Below are positions 23,706 to 31,657 of a stretch of DNA of 47,870 nt, piece after piece (the first letter of the stretch is position 1; each line of letters begins with the position of its first letter). Position numbers and translations under genes: made by a program. The notes beneath the pieces were generated by a model, which was not told where the DNA came from, ran no database searches, and saw only the letters and a program-made list of their open reading frames with translations. Source of the stretch: Ruminococcaceae bacterium AB4001 (GTDB lineage Bacteria; Bacillota; Clostridia; Saccharofermentanales; Saccharofermentanaceae); contig JHXJ01000026.1 of assembly GCA_000621765.1 (NCBI GenBank), positions 1 to 47,870 on the forward strand, written 5' to 3'.

Positions 23706-25892
23706 ATGAGGTTAAAAAAGTTTTGTGCAGGCATACTCGCAGCCGGATTGATGATGACATCAGTTCCGGTATCTGCCTTAGCTGCCACAATAGGATGGCA
23801 GGGAAGTGATGCTGCCGGCTGGCGCTACTACACAACAACTTCCGAATATGTAACAAGCGACTGGAAACAGATCGGCGGCAAATGGTATTACTTCGATGCC
23901 AGCGGATATATGGAATCCGACTGTTACCGTGACGGATGTTATCTGACAAAGAGCGGTGAATGGGACAAAAAATACAGCCATGGTACATGGAAGAACAATT
24001 CAAACGGCTGGTGGTACGAAGATAACGGATGGTATCCCGTAAGCCGGTGGCTCTGGATCGACGGCCAGTGCTATTACTTCGACTCAAAAGGATTCATGGA
24101 ATCCGACTGTTACCGCGACGGATGCTATCTTGCAAAGAACGGCGCGTGGGACAAAAGATACAGCCACGGCGCATGGAAGAACAATTCAAACGGCTGGTGG
24201 TATGAAGATAACGGCTGGTATCCCGTAAGCCGGTGGCTCTGGATCGACGGCCAGTGCTACTACTTTGACGCAAAAGGATTTATGGAATCCGACTGTTACC
24301 GCGACGGATGTTATCTTTCGAAGAGCGGCGCGTGGGATAAAAGATACAGCCATGGCACCTGGAAGAGCAATTCTAAAGGCAAGTGGTATGAAGACAACGG
24401 GTGGTATCCCAGGAACTGCTGGCTGACGATCGACGGAACAAGCTATTATTTCGGCGCTGACGGTTATGTGGACGACAGCGCAGCGGCTGAACCTGATGTA
24501 ACCGGAATCTATGTCATGAAAGCCCAGACTGAGCAGCAGAAGAACTTTGCCGCTGCCTTCCGTTTGGAACTGCTCAGGAAAGACGGCAGGCTCGGCGTTC
24601 TGTTTACGTATATCTACGATACAAATGAAGACAACTATAGAGTTTACTTCGTTGATTCTGAGACTGAAGGCGGAAAGGTCACTGCCAGCTGGGAAGGCGA
24701 GTGGGAAAAAGTCGAACTGTCTGCTGACGGGAAAACAGTTGATGTCGATTATCAATGGCTTGACGGAAACATAAACGAGTTCTCCGGTCACTACGAGCGG
24801 ATAACACCTTTGGAATACACACCGGATCCTACCACTGTTCCTGAACCGGTCCTTGACCCCAACACACCCGGTGGCTCTGTTGATGCCGCACTGGCAAAAG
24901 CAGCCAGAAGGGATCTTGGTCTGCCCGCTGACGCAGTCCTGACTGAAGCTCTTTTAGCTCAGGTCACATCTATTGAGCTCTACAGCGAAAAGAACGTGTC
25001 CATGAATGGACTTGAGTATTTCACCGGTGTCCGGTATTTCATTTCTAACGGATCTGCCCTTACTGATATCTCGCCGCTCGGAAATATCACCACGTTAGAG
25101 GAGATAGTCATCATTGATGCTCAGATTGCTACGATACCTGATCTGTCTAAGTGTAAGAACCTCAGGGTTCTTTCGCTGGACTACTGCCGCGTAAGCGATC
25201 TTTCTCCCGTCAATAAGATCAAGTCATTGGAGAGCCTGGGTCTTTCGTATAACCGCATAACGAGCATTGCTCCTATAAAGGATAACGATACCATCGAAAT
25301 CCTTAACCTTTATGGAAATACGATAACCGACTGGGATGTAATTGCAGGCAACGAAAAGCTCCTTAATGCGCTCAACCTGGGTTACGATTATGAAGACTGT
25401 ATTTCTTTGCTCAATAATGCGCGTGCGATATTGAAAGAAATAATCACGGACGATATGAGCGACCTCGAAAAGGAGATCGCCATATATAAGAAAGTCCAGG
25501 AAATGGCTGTGTATGACATGAAAGTCAGGGATCTCCCGGATAAGCCCGAAGGCTATTATGTCCTGATGGAAGGTTTCGGCATCTGCGGTGATTACGCTGA
25601 AGCGATTTCACTTCTCATGAACCTGGCAGGACTTGAATGCTTCGAAGTCATATCAGAATACAATCCCGATTATGGTCCCGACACCCATGCCTGGAATATA
25701 GTAAAGATCGATGGCGAATACTACGAGATCGACTGTACTTCAGATGATCTCGGAGAGCCTATGGAGTGGAAATATTTTAATGTCAGCCGTCAGGATATTG
25801 ACACCGATCCGATGCATCACCTGAACCCGGTACCAGACCGGCTTGCCACCCATACAATGATGAGGCTGGAGTATCTCTGGCTGATTAATTGA
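23706..25892 (+). CDS. Secreted protein: cell-wall-type repeats, LRR region and transglutaminase-like domain
   Basis: 728 residues with a standard signal peptide (cut after VSALAA). Three 62-residue tandem repeats (about residues 70-255) carry WYxFDxxGxM turns like choline/wall-binding repeats. A beta domain comes next (about 265-375), then a linker, then an internalin-type leucine-rich region (about 430-560: LSKCKNLRVLSLDYCRVSDLSPVNKIK). The C-terminus is a transglutaminase-like domain: Cys in GICGDYAEA, His in THAWNIV and Asp in EIDCTSDD make a plausible Cys-His-Asp triad, so it could cleave or cross-link peptides at the cell surface. AGGAG lies six bases before ATG 23706, and a terminator follows at 25913. 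Confidence 0.85.
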   Translation: MRLKKFCAGILAAGLMMTSVPVSALAATIGWQGSDAAGWRYYTTTSEYVTSDWKQIGGKWYYFDASGYMESDCYRDGCYLTKSGEWDKKYSHGTWKNNSNGWWYEDNGWYPVSRWLWIDGQCYYFDSKGFMESDCYRDGCYLAKNGAWDKRYSHGAWKNNSNGWWYEDNGWYPVSRWLWIDGQCYYFDAKGFMESDCYRDGCYLSKSGAWDKRYSHGTWKSNSKGKWYEDNGWYPRNCWLTIDGTSYYFGADGYVDDSAAAEPDVTGIYVMKAQTEQQKNFAAAFRLELLRKDGRLGVLFTYIYDTNEDNYRVYFVDSETEGGKVTASWEGEWEKVELSADGKTVDVDYQWLDGNINEFSGHYERITPLEYTPDPTTVPEPVLDPNTPGGSVDAALAKAARRDLGLPADAVLTEALLAQVTSIELYSEKNVSMNGLEYFTGVRYFISNGSALTDISPLGNITTLEEIVIIDAQIATIPDLSKCKNLRVLSLDYCRVSDLSPVNKIKSLESLGLSYNRITSIAPIKDNDTIEILNLYGNTITDWDVIAGNEKLLNALNLGYDYEDCISLLNNARAILKEIITDDMSDLEKEIAIYKKVQEMAVYDMKVRDLPDKPEGYYVLMEGFGICGDYAEAISLLMNLAGLECFEVISEYNPDYGPDTHAWNIVKIDGEYYEIDCTSDDLGEPMEWKYFNVSRQDIDTDPMHHLNPVPDRLATHTMMRLEYLWLIN
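23913..24470 (+). repeat. Three tandem 186-bp coding repeats
   Basis: Copies start at 23913, 24099 and 24285, each beginning GAATCCGACTGTTACCG. The first two are nearly identical in DNA; the third diverges in its second half. The length, 62 codons, keeps the frame, so copy number could vary without breaking the gene. Recent duplication or concerted evolution is likely. Confidence 0.9.
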
Positions 25893-25912
25893 AGGTAATC
25901 TGCCAATGTTAT

Positions 25913-25943
25913 AATGTAACCGCCTGATGGCGGTTATATTTTT
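25913..25943 (+). terminator. Rho-independent terminator after the wall-repeat gene
   Basis: A perfect AACCGCC/GGCGGTT stem with loop TGAT, extended to about 12 pairs by flanking AT bases, followed by a T-rich run. It lies about 20 bases after the stop. Confidence 0.8.
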
Positions 25944-25966
25944 GTTTGCTGTGTAAGGTTTTTTGT

Positions 25967-26359
25967 ATGAGCGAAAAGAAAAAGACAAGTCCGTTATGCC
26001 TGACAGGCTTTATCCTGTCGCTCTTATCACCGGTAATTACTCTCGGAGGTCTTTTCCTGTTCTTCCTTCACGGTTCCGTAAGGTTCTTCGGAAATCACCA
26101 TAACAGATTTGCTTTTATTAACTGTATAGTCGTTCTGGGGATCGCTCTCATGATCGCCGGCCTTATCCTGTCCATAGCGGGCATCAGGACTTTGAAGACC
26201 GGTTATGGCGGCAAGAAACCCGGCGTTATTGGAATCGTTATCTCGATACTGATGATCATCTTCTGGCTGGCAATAGGGGCCATGCTTGTGCATGAGAATA
26301 TGAACCCTGAGTCTCCGCCGACGTCTTCTGCATTTAACTATGAGGATGGGTATTCCTAA
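25967..26359 (+). CDS. Small membrane protein (DUF4190-like)
   Basis: 130 residues with three clear membrane helices (about 14-33, 48-72 and 83-108). The cytoplasmic N-terminus is MSEKKKTSP, and the pattern LTGFILSLL...GLILSIAGI...GVIGIVISI resembles DUF4190 proteins. ATG 25967 is chosen because the upstream in-frame start (25946) lies inside the T-run of the terminator. Ribosome-binding site weak (TAAGG). A TATAAT sits at 25909-25914, before the terminator, and could serve this gene only if it reads through. Function unknown. Confidence 0.62.
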   Translation: MSEKKKTSPLCLTGFILSLLSPVITLGGLFLFFLHGSVRFFGNHHNRFAFINCIVVLGIALMIAGLILSIAGIRTLKTGYGGKKPGVIGIVISILMIIFWLAIGAMLVHENMNPESPPTSSAFNYEDGYS

Positions 26360-26391
26360 TCTGCTATCTGCTTTTTATTCTTAACCTTCTT

Positions 26392-26427
26392 GCCTGTCTG
26401 AGACTGCCCGTCTTTACAGGCTTTTTT
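26392..26427 (+). terminator. Rho-independent terminator after the small membrane protein
   Basis: GCCTGT (26392-26397) pairs with ACAGGC (26416-26421), enclosing a second short stem AGAC/GTCT, and six T residues follow. Well formed. Confidence 0.85.
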
Positions 26428-26475
26428 GGTGTTCAGATGAATCAGAAAAACCTTTCGGACATATGTACTCTGATT

Positions 26476-26530
26476 TCCCTATAATCGGACTGTGAGTTCG
26501 ATTGTCGTACTATTGGTCCGATTATAGGGA
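26476..26530. repeat. Perfect 15-bp inverted repeat with a TATAAT in each arm
   Basis: TCCCTATAATCGGAC (26476-26490) and GTCCGATTATAGGGA (26516-26530) are exact reverse complements around a 25-base loop. Weak pairing continues outward for about 15 more bases. Each arm holds a TATAAT on one strand, so it could be a pair of facing promoters, a protein-binding site, or a large RNA hairpin. It is in a gene-free stretch (26360-26672) before the serine hydrolase operon. Confidence 0.7.
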
Positions 26531-26570
26531 TTTACAGGTATACATTTTGAATCTTCAAAACAGTTCCCTT

Positions 26571-26600
26571 TTTGCAACAACTGCGCCCTAATTTGCAACA
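26571..26600 (+). promoter_or_regulatory. Candidate LytTR-binding tandem repeat
   Basis: Two identical copies of TTTGCAACA (26571-26579 and 26592-26600) are separated by 12 bases, a 21-base period equal to two helix turns. LytTR-domain regulators (AgrA, ComE, PlnC and relatives) bind such 9-bp direct repeats with about this spacing. A LytTR gene lies in the operon starting 73 bases downstream, so self-regulation is the simplest reading. Confidence 0.7.
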
Positions 26601-26672
26601 TCCGTTACAGGCTGTAGATACATCGAGTTCCTTCCTTTAAAATCAGGCTATAAGGTTTTGGAGGATCAGGTC

Positions 26673-28052
26673 ATGAAATGGATCTCAACCGTTTTGTCAG
26701 TTTTAATCATAATATCCTGCATCGTCGGAAGTGCGGGATTACCGGTGCGCGCCATTGATAATGAAGATGTGGTTGAAGGTTTGGTTGATGAATTCTGCAA
26801 AGATACCAAGTGCAGCTCAGTTAGCGTGGCAGTTTTCGATGAAGGAGAGGTCAACTGTTACGGTGATGTAGCAGGTCTCTATCAGATAGGTTCTATGACC
26901 AAGGCATTCACGGGTCTTGCCATACACAAACTGATGAGTGAAGGAAAGCTCGCTCCGGACAGCACCGTATCAGAGTTGATCAATGGCTTTACAGCATATT
27001 ACGATTCAAAGCCTTATGAGATAACCGTTGAACAGTTGCTTAAGCAGACAAGCGGATACAACAACAGCGAATCTCTTTATCCATCAGCTGACATGGACAT
27101 GTCGCTTCAGGATTGGGCGTTAAGCATTTCGGGAAAAGAACTCCAGTCAGCACCGGGCGGGAAGTACGCCTACTCAAACGTTAATTTCAATCTGCTCGGC
27201 GCGATCATCGAGAAAGTCACAGGGCAGTCTTACAAGGATTACATGGAAAATGAGATCCTAACACCTTTGGGACTGACCAACACATTTGTCTCCATAAACC
27301 AAAACAGTAAGCGTATCATTTCCGGTTCCAGGCTTGGTTACCGCATTATTTTCTCTTATGAGATCCCTGTAGCAGAAGGCAGGATACCTGCAGGTTATTT
27401 CTATTCGAATGCTGAGGATATGGTAAGGTGGATGCAGATCTGGCTCGGCACTGCGGACATTCCGGAAGAGTACAGAGAACTGGTTGCAACAGTAAAGGAG
27501 CACTTAACGAATGAAGGTGACTATTACTCCGGTTGGGAAGTTTTTGCAGATGGCGTGATCGGTCATTCTGGAGGGACACCGAACTATTCTTCCAGGATGG
27601 TTTTCGAAGAGACAAGTAATGCAGGTGTCTGCGTACTTACGAACCTGAATGTGGCCGCGTCGACCGACAGCCTGTGCAACAGTATTTTCGGGGAAGTTAC
27701 AGGCGGAAGCAAAGCGGGCATAGCAACTGATGTGTGGACGATATTTGATATAATATTTTCTGTAGTATCAGTAACCGGTGTGATATTGGCGGCCAGCGCT
27801 TTTCGGATAAAGAAAAGAAATGTGCTTTTGATACTGGGGATCGCAGTAACGGTACTTGTCATTGCAATCTGCACAGTCATGCCCCTCGTTTTCGGGGCGG
27901 GTCTGAGAGACATAATGATTGTCTGGGCGCCTATAAGCTTTGCCGGCGGATTGATGCTTTTGGCGGCGGATATCCTAATTATCGGGATCAGGTTTTGGGT
28001 GCTTAAGGAAAGATGCGGATCGAGAAAAGACAGGTTGAAGGCAAGCCTCTGA
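26673..28052 (+). CDS. Membrane-bound serine hydrolase (beta-lactamase/PBP class C fold)
   Basis: 459 residues from ATG 26673. A signal peptide to about residue 27 is followed by the serine hydrolase domain: SMTK (Ser74-Lys77), YSN (167-169) and GHSGGTP near 300, the three active-site motifs of class C beta-lactamase-like enzymes. The last 100 residues form three or four membrane helices, so the enzyme is held to the membrane at its C-terminus. It could act on peptidoglycan, D-amino-acid peptides or esters. GGAGGA (26660-26665) at seven bases fixes the start; an in-frame TTG at 26658 overlaps that site. The next gene begins inside its last 40 bases, so it heads a three-gene operon. Confidence 0.87.
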   Translation: MKWISTVLSVLIIISCIVGSAGLPVRAIDNEDVVEGLVDEFCKDTKCSSVSVAVFDEGEVNCYGDVAGLYQIGSMTKAFTGLAIHKLMSEGKLAPDSTVSELINGFTAYYDSKPYEITVEQLLKQTSGYNNSESLYPSADMDMSLQDWALSISGKELQSAPGGKYAYSNVNFNLLGAIIEKVTGQSYKDYMENEILTPLGLTNTFVSINQNSKRIISGSRLGYRIIFSYEIPVAEGRIPAGYFYSNAEDMVRWMQIWLGTADIPEEYRELVATVKEHLTNEGDYYSGWEVFADGVIGHSGGTPNYSSRMVFEETSNAGVCVLTNLNVAASTDSLCNSIFGEVTGGSKAGIATDVWTIFDIIFSVVSVTGVILAASAFRIKKRNVLLILGIAVTVLVIAICTVMPLVFGAGLRDIMIVWAPISFAGGLMLLAADILIIGIRFWVLKERCGSRKDRLKASL

Positions 28053-28456
28053 CGGTCATTGTCGAATATCCCGAGTGGAACAGGTCTGTTGATAATCTGG
28101 TCAGGAAGATCGGCCGGATGGATCTGTCTTTTTCCGCGAAGTCTGAGGACAGTTCCGTAATGCTCAGCATCCTCGACGTTTACTATATCGAGAATGTTGA
28201 GCGCAAACTTTTCATCTATACCAAAGACAATGTGTACAGGCTTGAGAGCTCTATGGCTGAGCTCGAAAACAATGCTGAGGACTTCGGTCTTGTCAGGATA
28301 TCCAGGACATGCATCATGAACACGGAACACTTGAAGGAGATCAGACAGATCAGGAACAGCCACCTGGAAGCCGTAATGGATAACGACGAGAAGCTGATCG
28401 TCTCAAGGAAGTATCTTCCAGAGATAAAGAAGATGTTCAAAAGAGAGAGCCTATGA
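28013..28456 (+). CDS. LytTR-domain DNA-binding regulator
   Basis: 147 residues. The LytTR domain covers about residues 40-147: ILDVYYIENVERKLFIYT, a middle part LVRISRTCIMNTEHLKEI and the end KLIVSRKYLPEIKKMF. It binds DNA with beta strands rather than helices. The first 40 residues are the short N-terminal part common in LytTR proteins paired with DUF3021 proteins; no response-regulator receiver domain is present. It overlaps the serine hydrolase gene by 40 bases and its stop overlaps the next start by four (ATGA). AAGGAAAG precedes the ATG directly. Likely target: the repeats at 26571-26600. Confidence 0.9.
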   Translation: MRIEKRQVEGKPLTVIVEYPEWNRSVDNLVRKIGRMDLSFSAKSEDSSVMLSILDVYYIENVERKLFIYTKDNVYRLESSMAELENNAEDFGLVRISRTCIMNTEHLKEIRQIRNSHLEAVMDNDEKLIVSRKYLPEIKKMFKRESL

Positions 28457-28842
28457 AAAAGATACTGCGTGATACATGCATACTGTCTGCATTAACGATA
28501 CTTGCCGTGTTCACGGTCTCCATCTTCTGGATGGGTGTGACGGATGAGATCAAGCTGGTGCTGGAACTTTTCGGGCTGTCATTCATCATCTCGGTCGTAA
28601 ACTACCTTTTGGATGAGATCACTTCGCTTCCAATCTGGGCAGGTTATGTCGTCAAGTATCTTGCTGTGACGGGGATAGTAATGCTCTTCGGATTCATTGC
28701 AGGGTGGTTCTTTGCGAGCAACTTCTGGATGGCGTTTATTTATGTTGGAATCGTGTTTGTGCTGGCGTATCTGCTCGATACCATAAAGACGAAAAGAGAT
28801 ATCGATTTCATCAATTCAAAGATCAGGGAAAAGGCTGAATGA
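28453..28842 (+). CDS. DUF3021 family membrane protein
   Basis: 129 residues with four membrane helices (about 8-26, 37-55, 67-88 and 92-113) and a charged cytoplasmic C-terminus. DUF3021 proteins commonly sit right after LytTR regulators in Firmicutes, and in Streptococcus such membrane partners hold their LytTR protein inactive. The order and the four-base overlap here match that arrangement. The novelty is the serine hydrolase as the first gene of the operon, where an ABC transporter is more common. Confidence 0.85.
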   Translation: MKKILRDTCILSALTILAVFTVSIFWMGVTDEIKLVLELFGLSFIISVVNYLLDEITSLPIWAGYVVKYLAVTGIVMLFGFIAGWFFASNFWMAFIYVGIVFVLAYLLDTIKTKRDIDFINSKIREKAE

Positions 28843-28944
28843 TATTGATTGAATTTGTCCCATAGAAGCATAGACTCCATCTGTAGTCCGTGTAACTTTA
28901 GATAGTTTATTCTATCCTTATAAAGCTGAGGGGTGCCTGCCGCA

Positions 28945-30102
28945 ATGAGATCTTTACTTAAAAAAATCATAGCCGGAGTCATTATCACGGGAACGATGTT
29001 CTCAGTATGCGCATGTCCGAAAATAAGCGGAAAGCCATATATAAATGACATCGACATTGGTCTGGTTGTAAATGACGGCATAAAAAGGTATACGGAATCA
29101 AGACTTACCGGAAACTTCGTCTGTTATAAGGAAAATGACGGCAAGATCATGCTGAAAGAAGTCGGCGACATTACTTATGAAGTCGATCCTGACGGTCTTT
29201 GCGATGTCGTACCCGGAAAGATATATAACATAAAGTACGATGTCCAGCGCATAACAGGCGGGATCGCCGGTGCACGAAAGAGTTATTTTCTCTGCGTATA
29301 TTATTGCCATGAGATCGATTGTTCACAGCTTTTCGAAAATGATTATTATCCGTTCGAAGGTTTATGGGATTTTGAGCGCGTGAACAGGAGACCTATGTTT
29401 TCCCACATCGACGATCCTTACATAATTGTTGAGGACTACGATGACTCCGGCTTTGTCGTCTATTCAAAAAGGCTCGGCGAACTTCATTACGATGAGTTAA
29501 GGGAGATAGAGTATCCGGTCCTGATGAGCGGGAATAAGGAGCCGGATATCCTGCAGTTCAACGTCGTATGCAACAGCGATGTGACTGATGAAGAGATAAC
29601 CGCTCAGATCCTCGGCCGGAAGAACAATAACGGAAAAGATTTCCTGCTCTACGATACAGACAGGTTTTACGATGAAATGCTTTCCGACTCATATGAAAGG
29701 GTCGCGTCAAGCGGTTACACTTTCTCCAGGTGCTACGTTTATTCTGACAGTACGCCGGAGCCCGGAAGGAAACGCATAATCTATTCTTCTGATCTGGAGG
29801 CCGGTAAAACAGCGGATGAACTCGGTCTTCCGCAGGATGTTTTCGACACGCTATACAAGAAATGGGATGAGGCTATGCAGGAAGCATCTTCCAAGCTACC
29901 GAGAGATGCTGAGGACGGACCTCATTTTGACGTGGTCCTTTTCGACGGGCCGTTCGAAGATTGGAGCTTCATTAAATACGACCGCAACTTTAAGCTCTAT
30001 GTTACCGTTAACAACGACAGCAATGAGGTGCCTGAAGAGAAGGTCGCATACATTGGGGTGGCCATGAGGCACGAGGTGGTCGAACTGTTCCCGCCCATTT
30101 GA
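28945..30102 (+). CDS. Lipoprotein, GKPY-type family (paralogue B)
   Basis: 385 residues from ATG 28945. The lipobox is SVCAC (Cys24), then PKISGKPYINDID. It shares with the lipoprotein at 19890 the stretches VDPDGLCDVVPGKIYNIKYDVQ, ELGLPQDVFDTLYKKW and YDRNFKLYV, so they are one family. GAGGGG (28928-28933) precedes ATG 28945 by about 11 bases; the GTG at 28933 sits on the ribosome-binding site and is rejected. Its stop overlaps a possible TTG start of the next gene, so they are probably co-transcribed. No known domain. Confidence 0.7.
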   Translation: MRSLLKKIIAGVIITGTMFSVCACPKISGKPYINDIDIGLVVNDGIKRYTESRLTGNFVCYKENDGKIMLKEVGDITYEVDPDGLCDVVPGKIYNIKYDVQRITGGIAGARKSYFLCVYYCHEIDCSQLFENDYYPFEGLWDFERVNRRPMFSHIDDPYIIVEDYDDSGFVVYSKRLGELHYDELREIEYPVLMSGNKEPDILQFNVVCNSDVTDEEITAQILGRKNNNGKDFLLYDTDRFYDEMLSDSYERVASSGYTFSRCYVYSDSTPEPGRKRIIYSSDLEAGKTADELGLPQDVFDTLYKKWDEAMQEASSKLPRDAEDGPHFDVVLFDGPFEDWSFIKYDRNFKLYVTVNNDSNEVPEEKVAYIGVAMRHEVVELFPPI

Positions 30103-30167
30103 TCAGCGGTGCAAAATGGTACTATTACACGTGGATAAAAAATCAGGGATTTGGCCTGGAGGCAGAT

Positions 30168-30677
30168 TTGGAAAATCTAAAGACATTAATGGAATGGGAT
30201 ATCATCTTCGACAACTGCTGGTGGCAGTGGCTGATCTTTATTGCATTCCTGATCATCGCCATTGTTATGAGAAAGTCGGACAATAAGCTGCGGAGGAGAT
30301 CCGGGAACGTACTCCTCTGTCTCGGAATTCCGGGCGCGATCTATACACTCATAACACTCGGAATGTTTGCATATATTTCCTACCTTATCCTGAGCTTCAT
30401 TAATCCGGAGACGCACGTATTAAATGACATCAAACTGCATGATGCATTTGACGGGTATGACTATTACAGATTCGTCAACGCGCCTTTTGCATTCATGCCT
30501 TTCTCGCTTCTTCTGATCGCGGTGCAGAGCATTGCAGCTTTCATATCCGGTATCCTGGTGCTCCGCAAGGGGAAAGGAAAAGCTATAGGTATCGCTGCTA
30601 TCGTTTTTGGTCTTGCGATAACTCTGTTCGCAGTCGTGTATTTATGGCTGGTTTTAAAAGCGGTCGGAGACCCGTAA
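30168..30677 (+). CDS. Membrane protein of unknown function
   Basis: About 169 residues with three or four helices (WQWLIFIAFLIIAIVM, then the segments around GIPGAIYTLITLGMFAYIS, the stretch near LLLIAVQSIAAFISGIL, and AAIVFGLAITLFAVVYLWL). The start is uncertain: TTG 30168 has GGAGG five bases upstream, ATG 30189 lacks a ribosome-binding site, and TTG 30099 overlaps the stop of the lipoprotein gene without one. It probably belongs to one transcript with the lipoprotein at 28945. Function unknown. Confidence 0.55.
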   Translation: MENLKTLMEWDIIFDNCWWQWLIFIAFLIIAIVMRKSDNKLRRRSGNVLLCLGIPGAIYTLITLGMFAYISYLILSFINPETHVLNDIKLHDAFDGYDYYRFVNAPFAFMPFSLLLIAVQSIAAFISGILVLRKGKGKAIGIAAIVFGLAITLFAVVYLWLVLKAVGDP

Positions 30678-30991
30678 TAGTTACAAGCCTATCGATCAAC
30701 TTAGAAATACAAAAGATAGAGCGCATGTCTTTTGTTCGGTTCCTGCTTAAATATCGATATTCCTTTTTGTTTTTTCGATTAACAGTATATTTATTCAGAC
30801 TTAACATTTATGAAAATAAATAAGACTAAAATAAATTTGTGAAGAGCACGGACACTAATACATAGCGTTGCTTTGCTGTTTCTTCCTATATTTCTGGTAT
30901 GAATTATCAGATTGTTAATTGCTGTTTCAGTTACCAGAAAAGCCTATCTGATATTGTCACAGTTATAGTACGAATTTGACTTGGAGTATTT
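30678..30991. other. AT-rich gap before the foreign-looking block
   Basis: No gene is seen in these 314 bases. It contains a perfect 12-base palindrome AATATCGATATT (30750-30761) followed by T-rich sequence, which may work as a terminator, and a run of A/T-rich stretches. The change from normal to AT-rich composition starts here. Confidence 0.5.
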
Positions 30992-31657
30992 ATGAGTAAT
31001 AAGAAAACCAGTGCAAAGTCACAATCTAACAAAAAGATTCCAACGGTTCTGATTGCTTTGATAATTGTTATAGGCGTCATTGTTCTGGTTGGAGGGATAT
31101 TTGTTGCAATTCAGTTGTTAGGTAATAAGAATGATTATACTATTCCGCCTGAATATGAAATTGAGTATCCGGACGTTGAGCAATATTATAACGAGAATTC
31201 CACTGTAATAGACATAATTCCGGTTCGCGATTCCAATGATGTTTTTTCGGAGAAGGACGTAGCGAGAATACTCGATGAAAGAGGTTTTTCAGGTTGCGAG
31301 ATCACTACATCTTTTTCAATTGATGGTGAGTACAATGATGATAAAATAATCACGGGATCATCCTCGGATAAGCATCCAATGTATCAGGCATACTATCTTT
31401 CCGAAAATAACGAATTGTGGACAATTGTTGTAATAGAAGGTGTCATTATGGCATATCCAGTCTCATATAACATGGAAAACACAAGTGGAATTCCTGTAGC
31501 CGTGTCAGAGAGTGAAGAAATCATTAGTTACGATTGCTGCTCTAATAGTTTCTATAGAACAATTCCCAATCATGACACATTGGATGTGCGTGTAATTAAC
31601 AAGATAGACGTTGAAACACTCGAATCACTTACAGTGGAGGTGTTGGCTAATGGTTAA
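30992..31657 (+). CDS. Membrane-anchored protein of unknown function, AT-rich block
   Basis: 221 residues. A lysine-rich cytoplasmic start (MSNKKTSAKSQSNKK) precedes one strong helix (about 18-43), and the rest is outside. The external part is acidic with no recognised domain. TTGGAG seven bases before ATG supports the start. Codon use favours AAT, GAT, ATT and TAT, unlike most other genes in the window. It overlaps the SGNH hydrolase gene by eight bases, so the two form one operon and were probably acquired together. Confidence 0.65.
   Translation: MSNKKTSAKSQSNKKIPTVLIALIIVIGVIVLVGGIFVAIQLLGNKNDYTIPPEYEIEYPDVEQYYNENSTVIDIIPVRDSNDVFSEKDVARILDERGFSGCEITTSFSIDGEYNDDKIITGSSSDKHPMYQAYYLSENNELWTIVVIEGVIMAYPVSYNMENTSGIPVAVSESEEIISYDCCSNSFYRTIPNHDTLDVRVINKIDVETLESLTVEVLANG

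Noticed and set aside
23913..24470. Evenly spaced repeats that could be taken for a CRISPR array
   Set aside because: Units are 186 bp, tandem without spacers and in frame within a secreted protein gene.
24186..24791. Long open frame on the minus strand
   Set aside because: It mirrors the repeat region of the secreted protein gene and has no start signal or motif.
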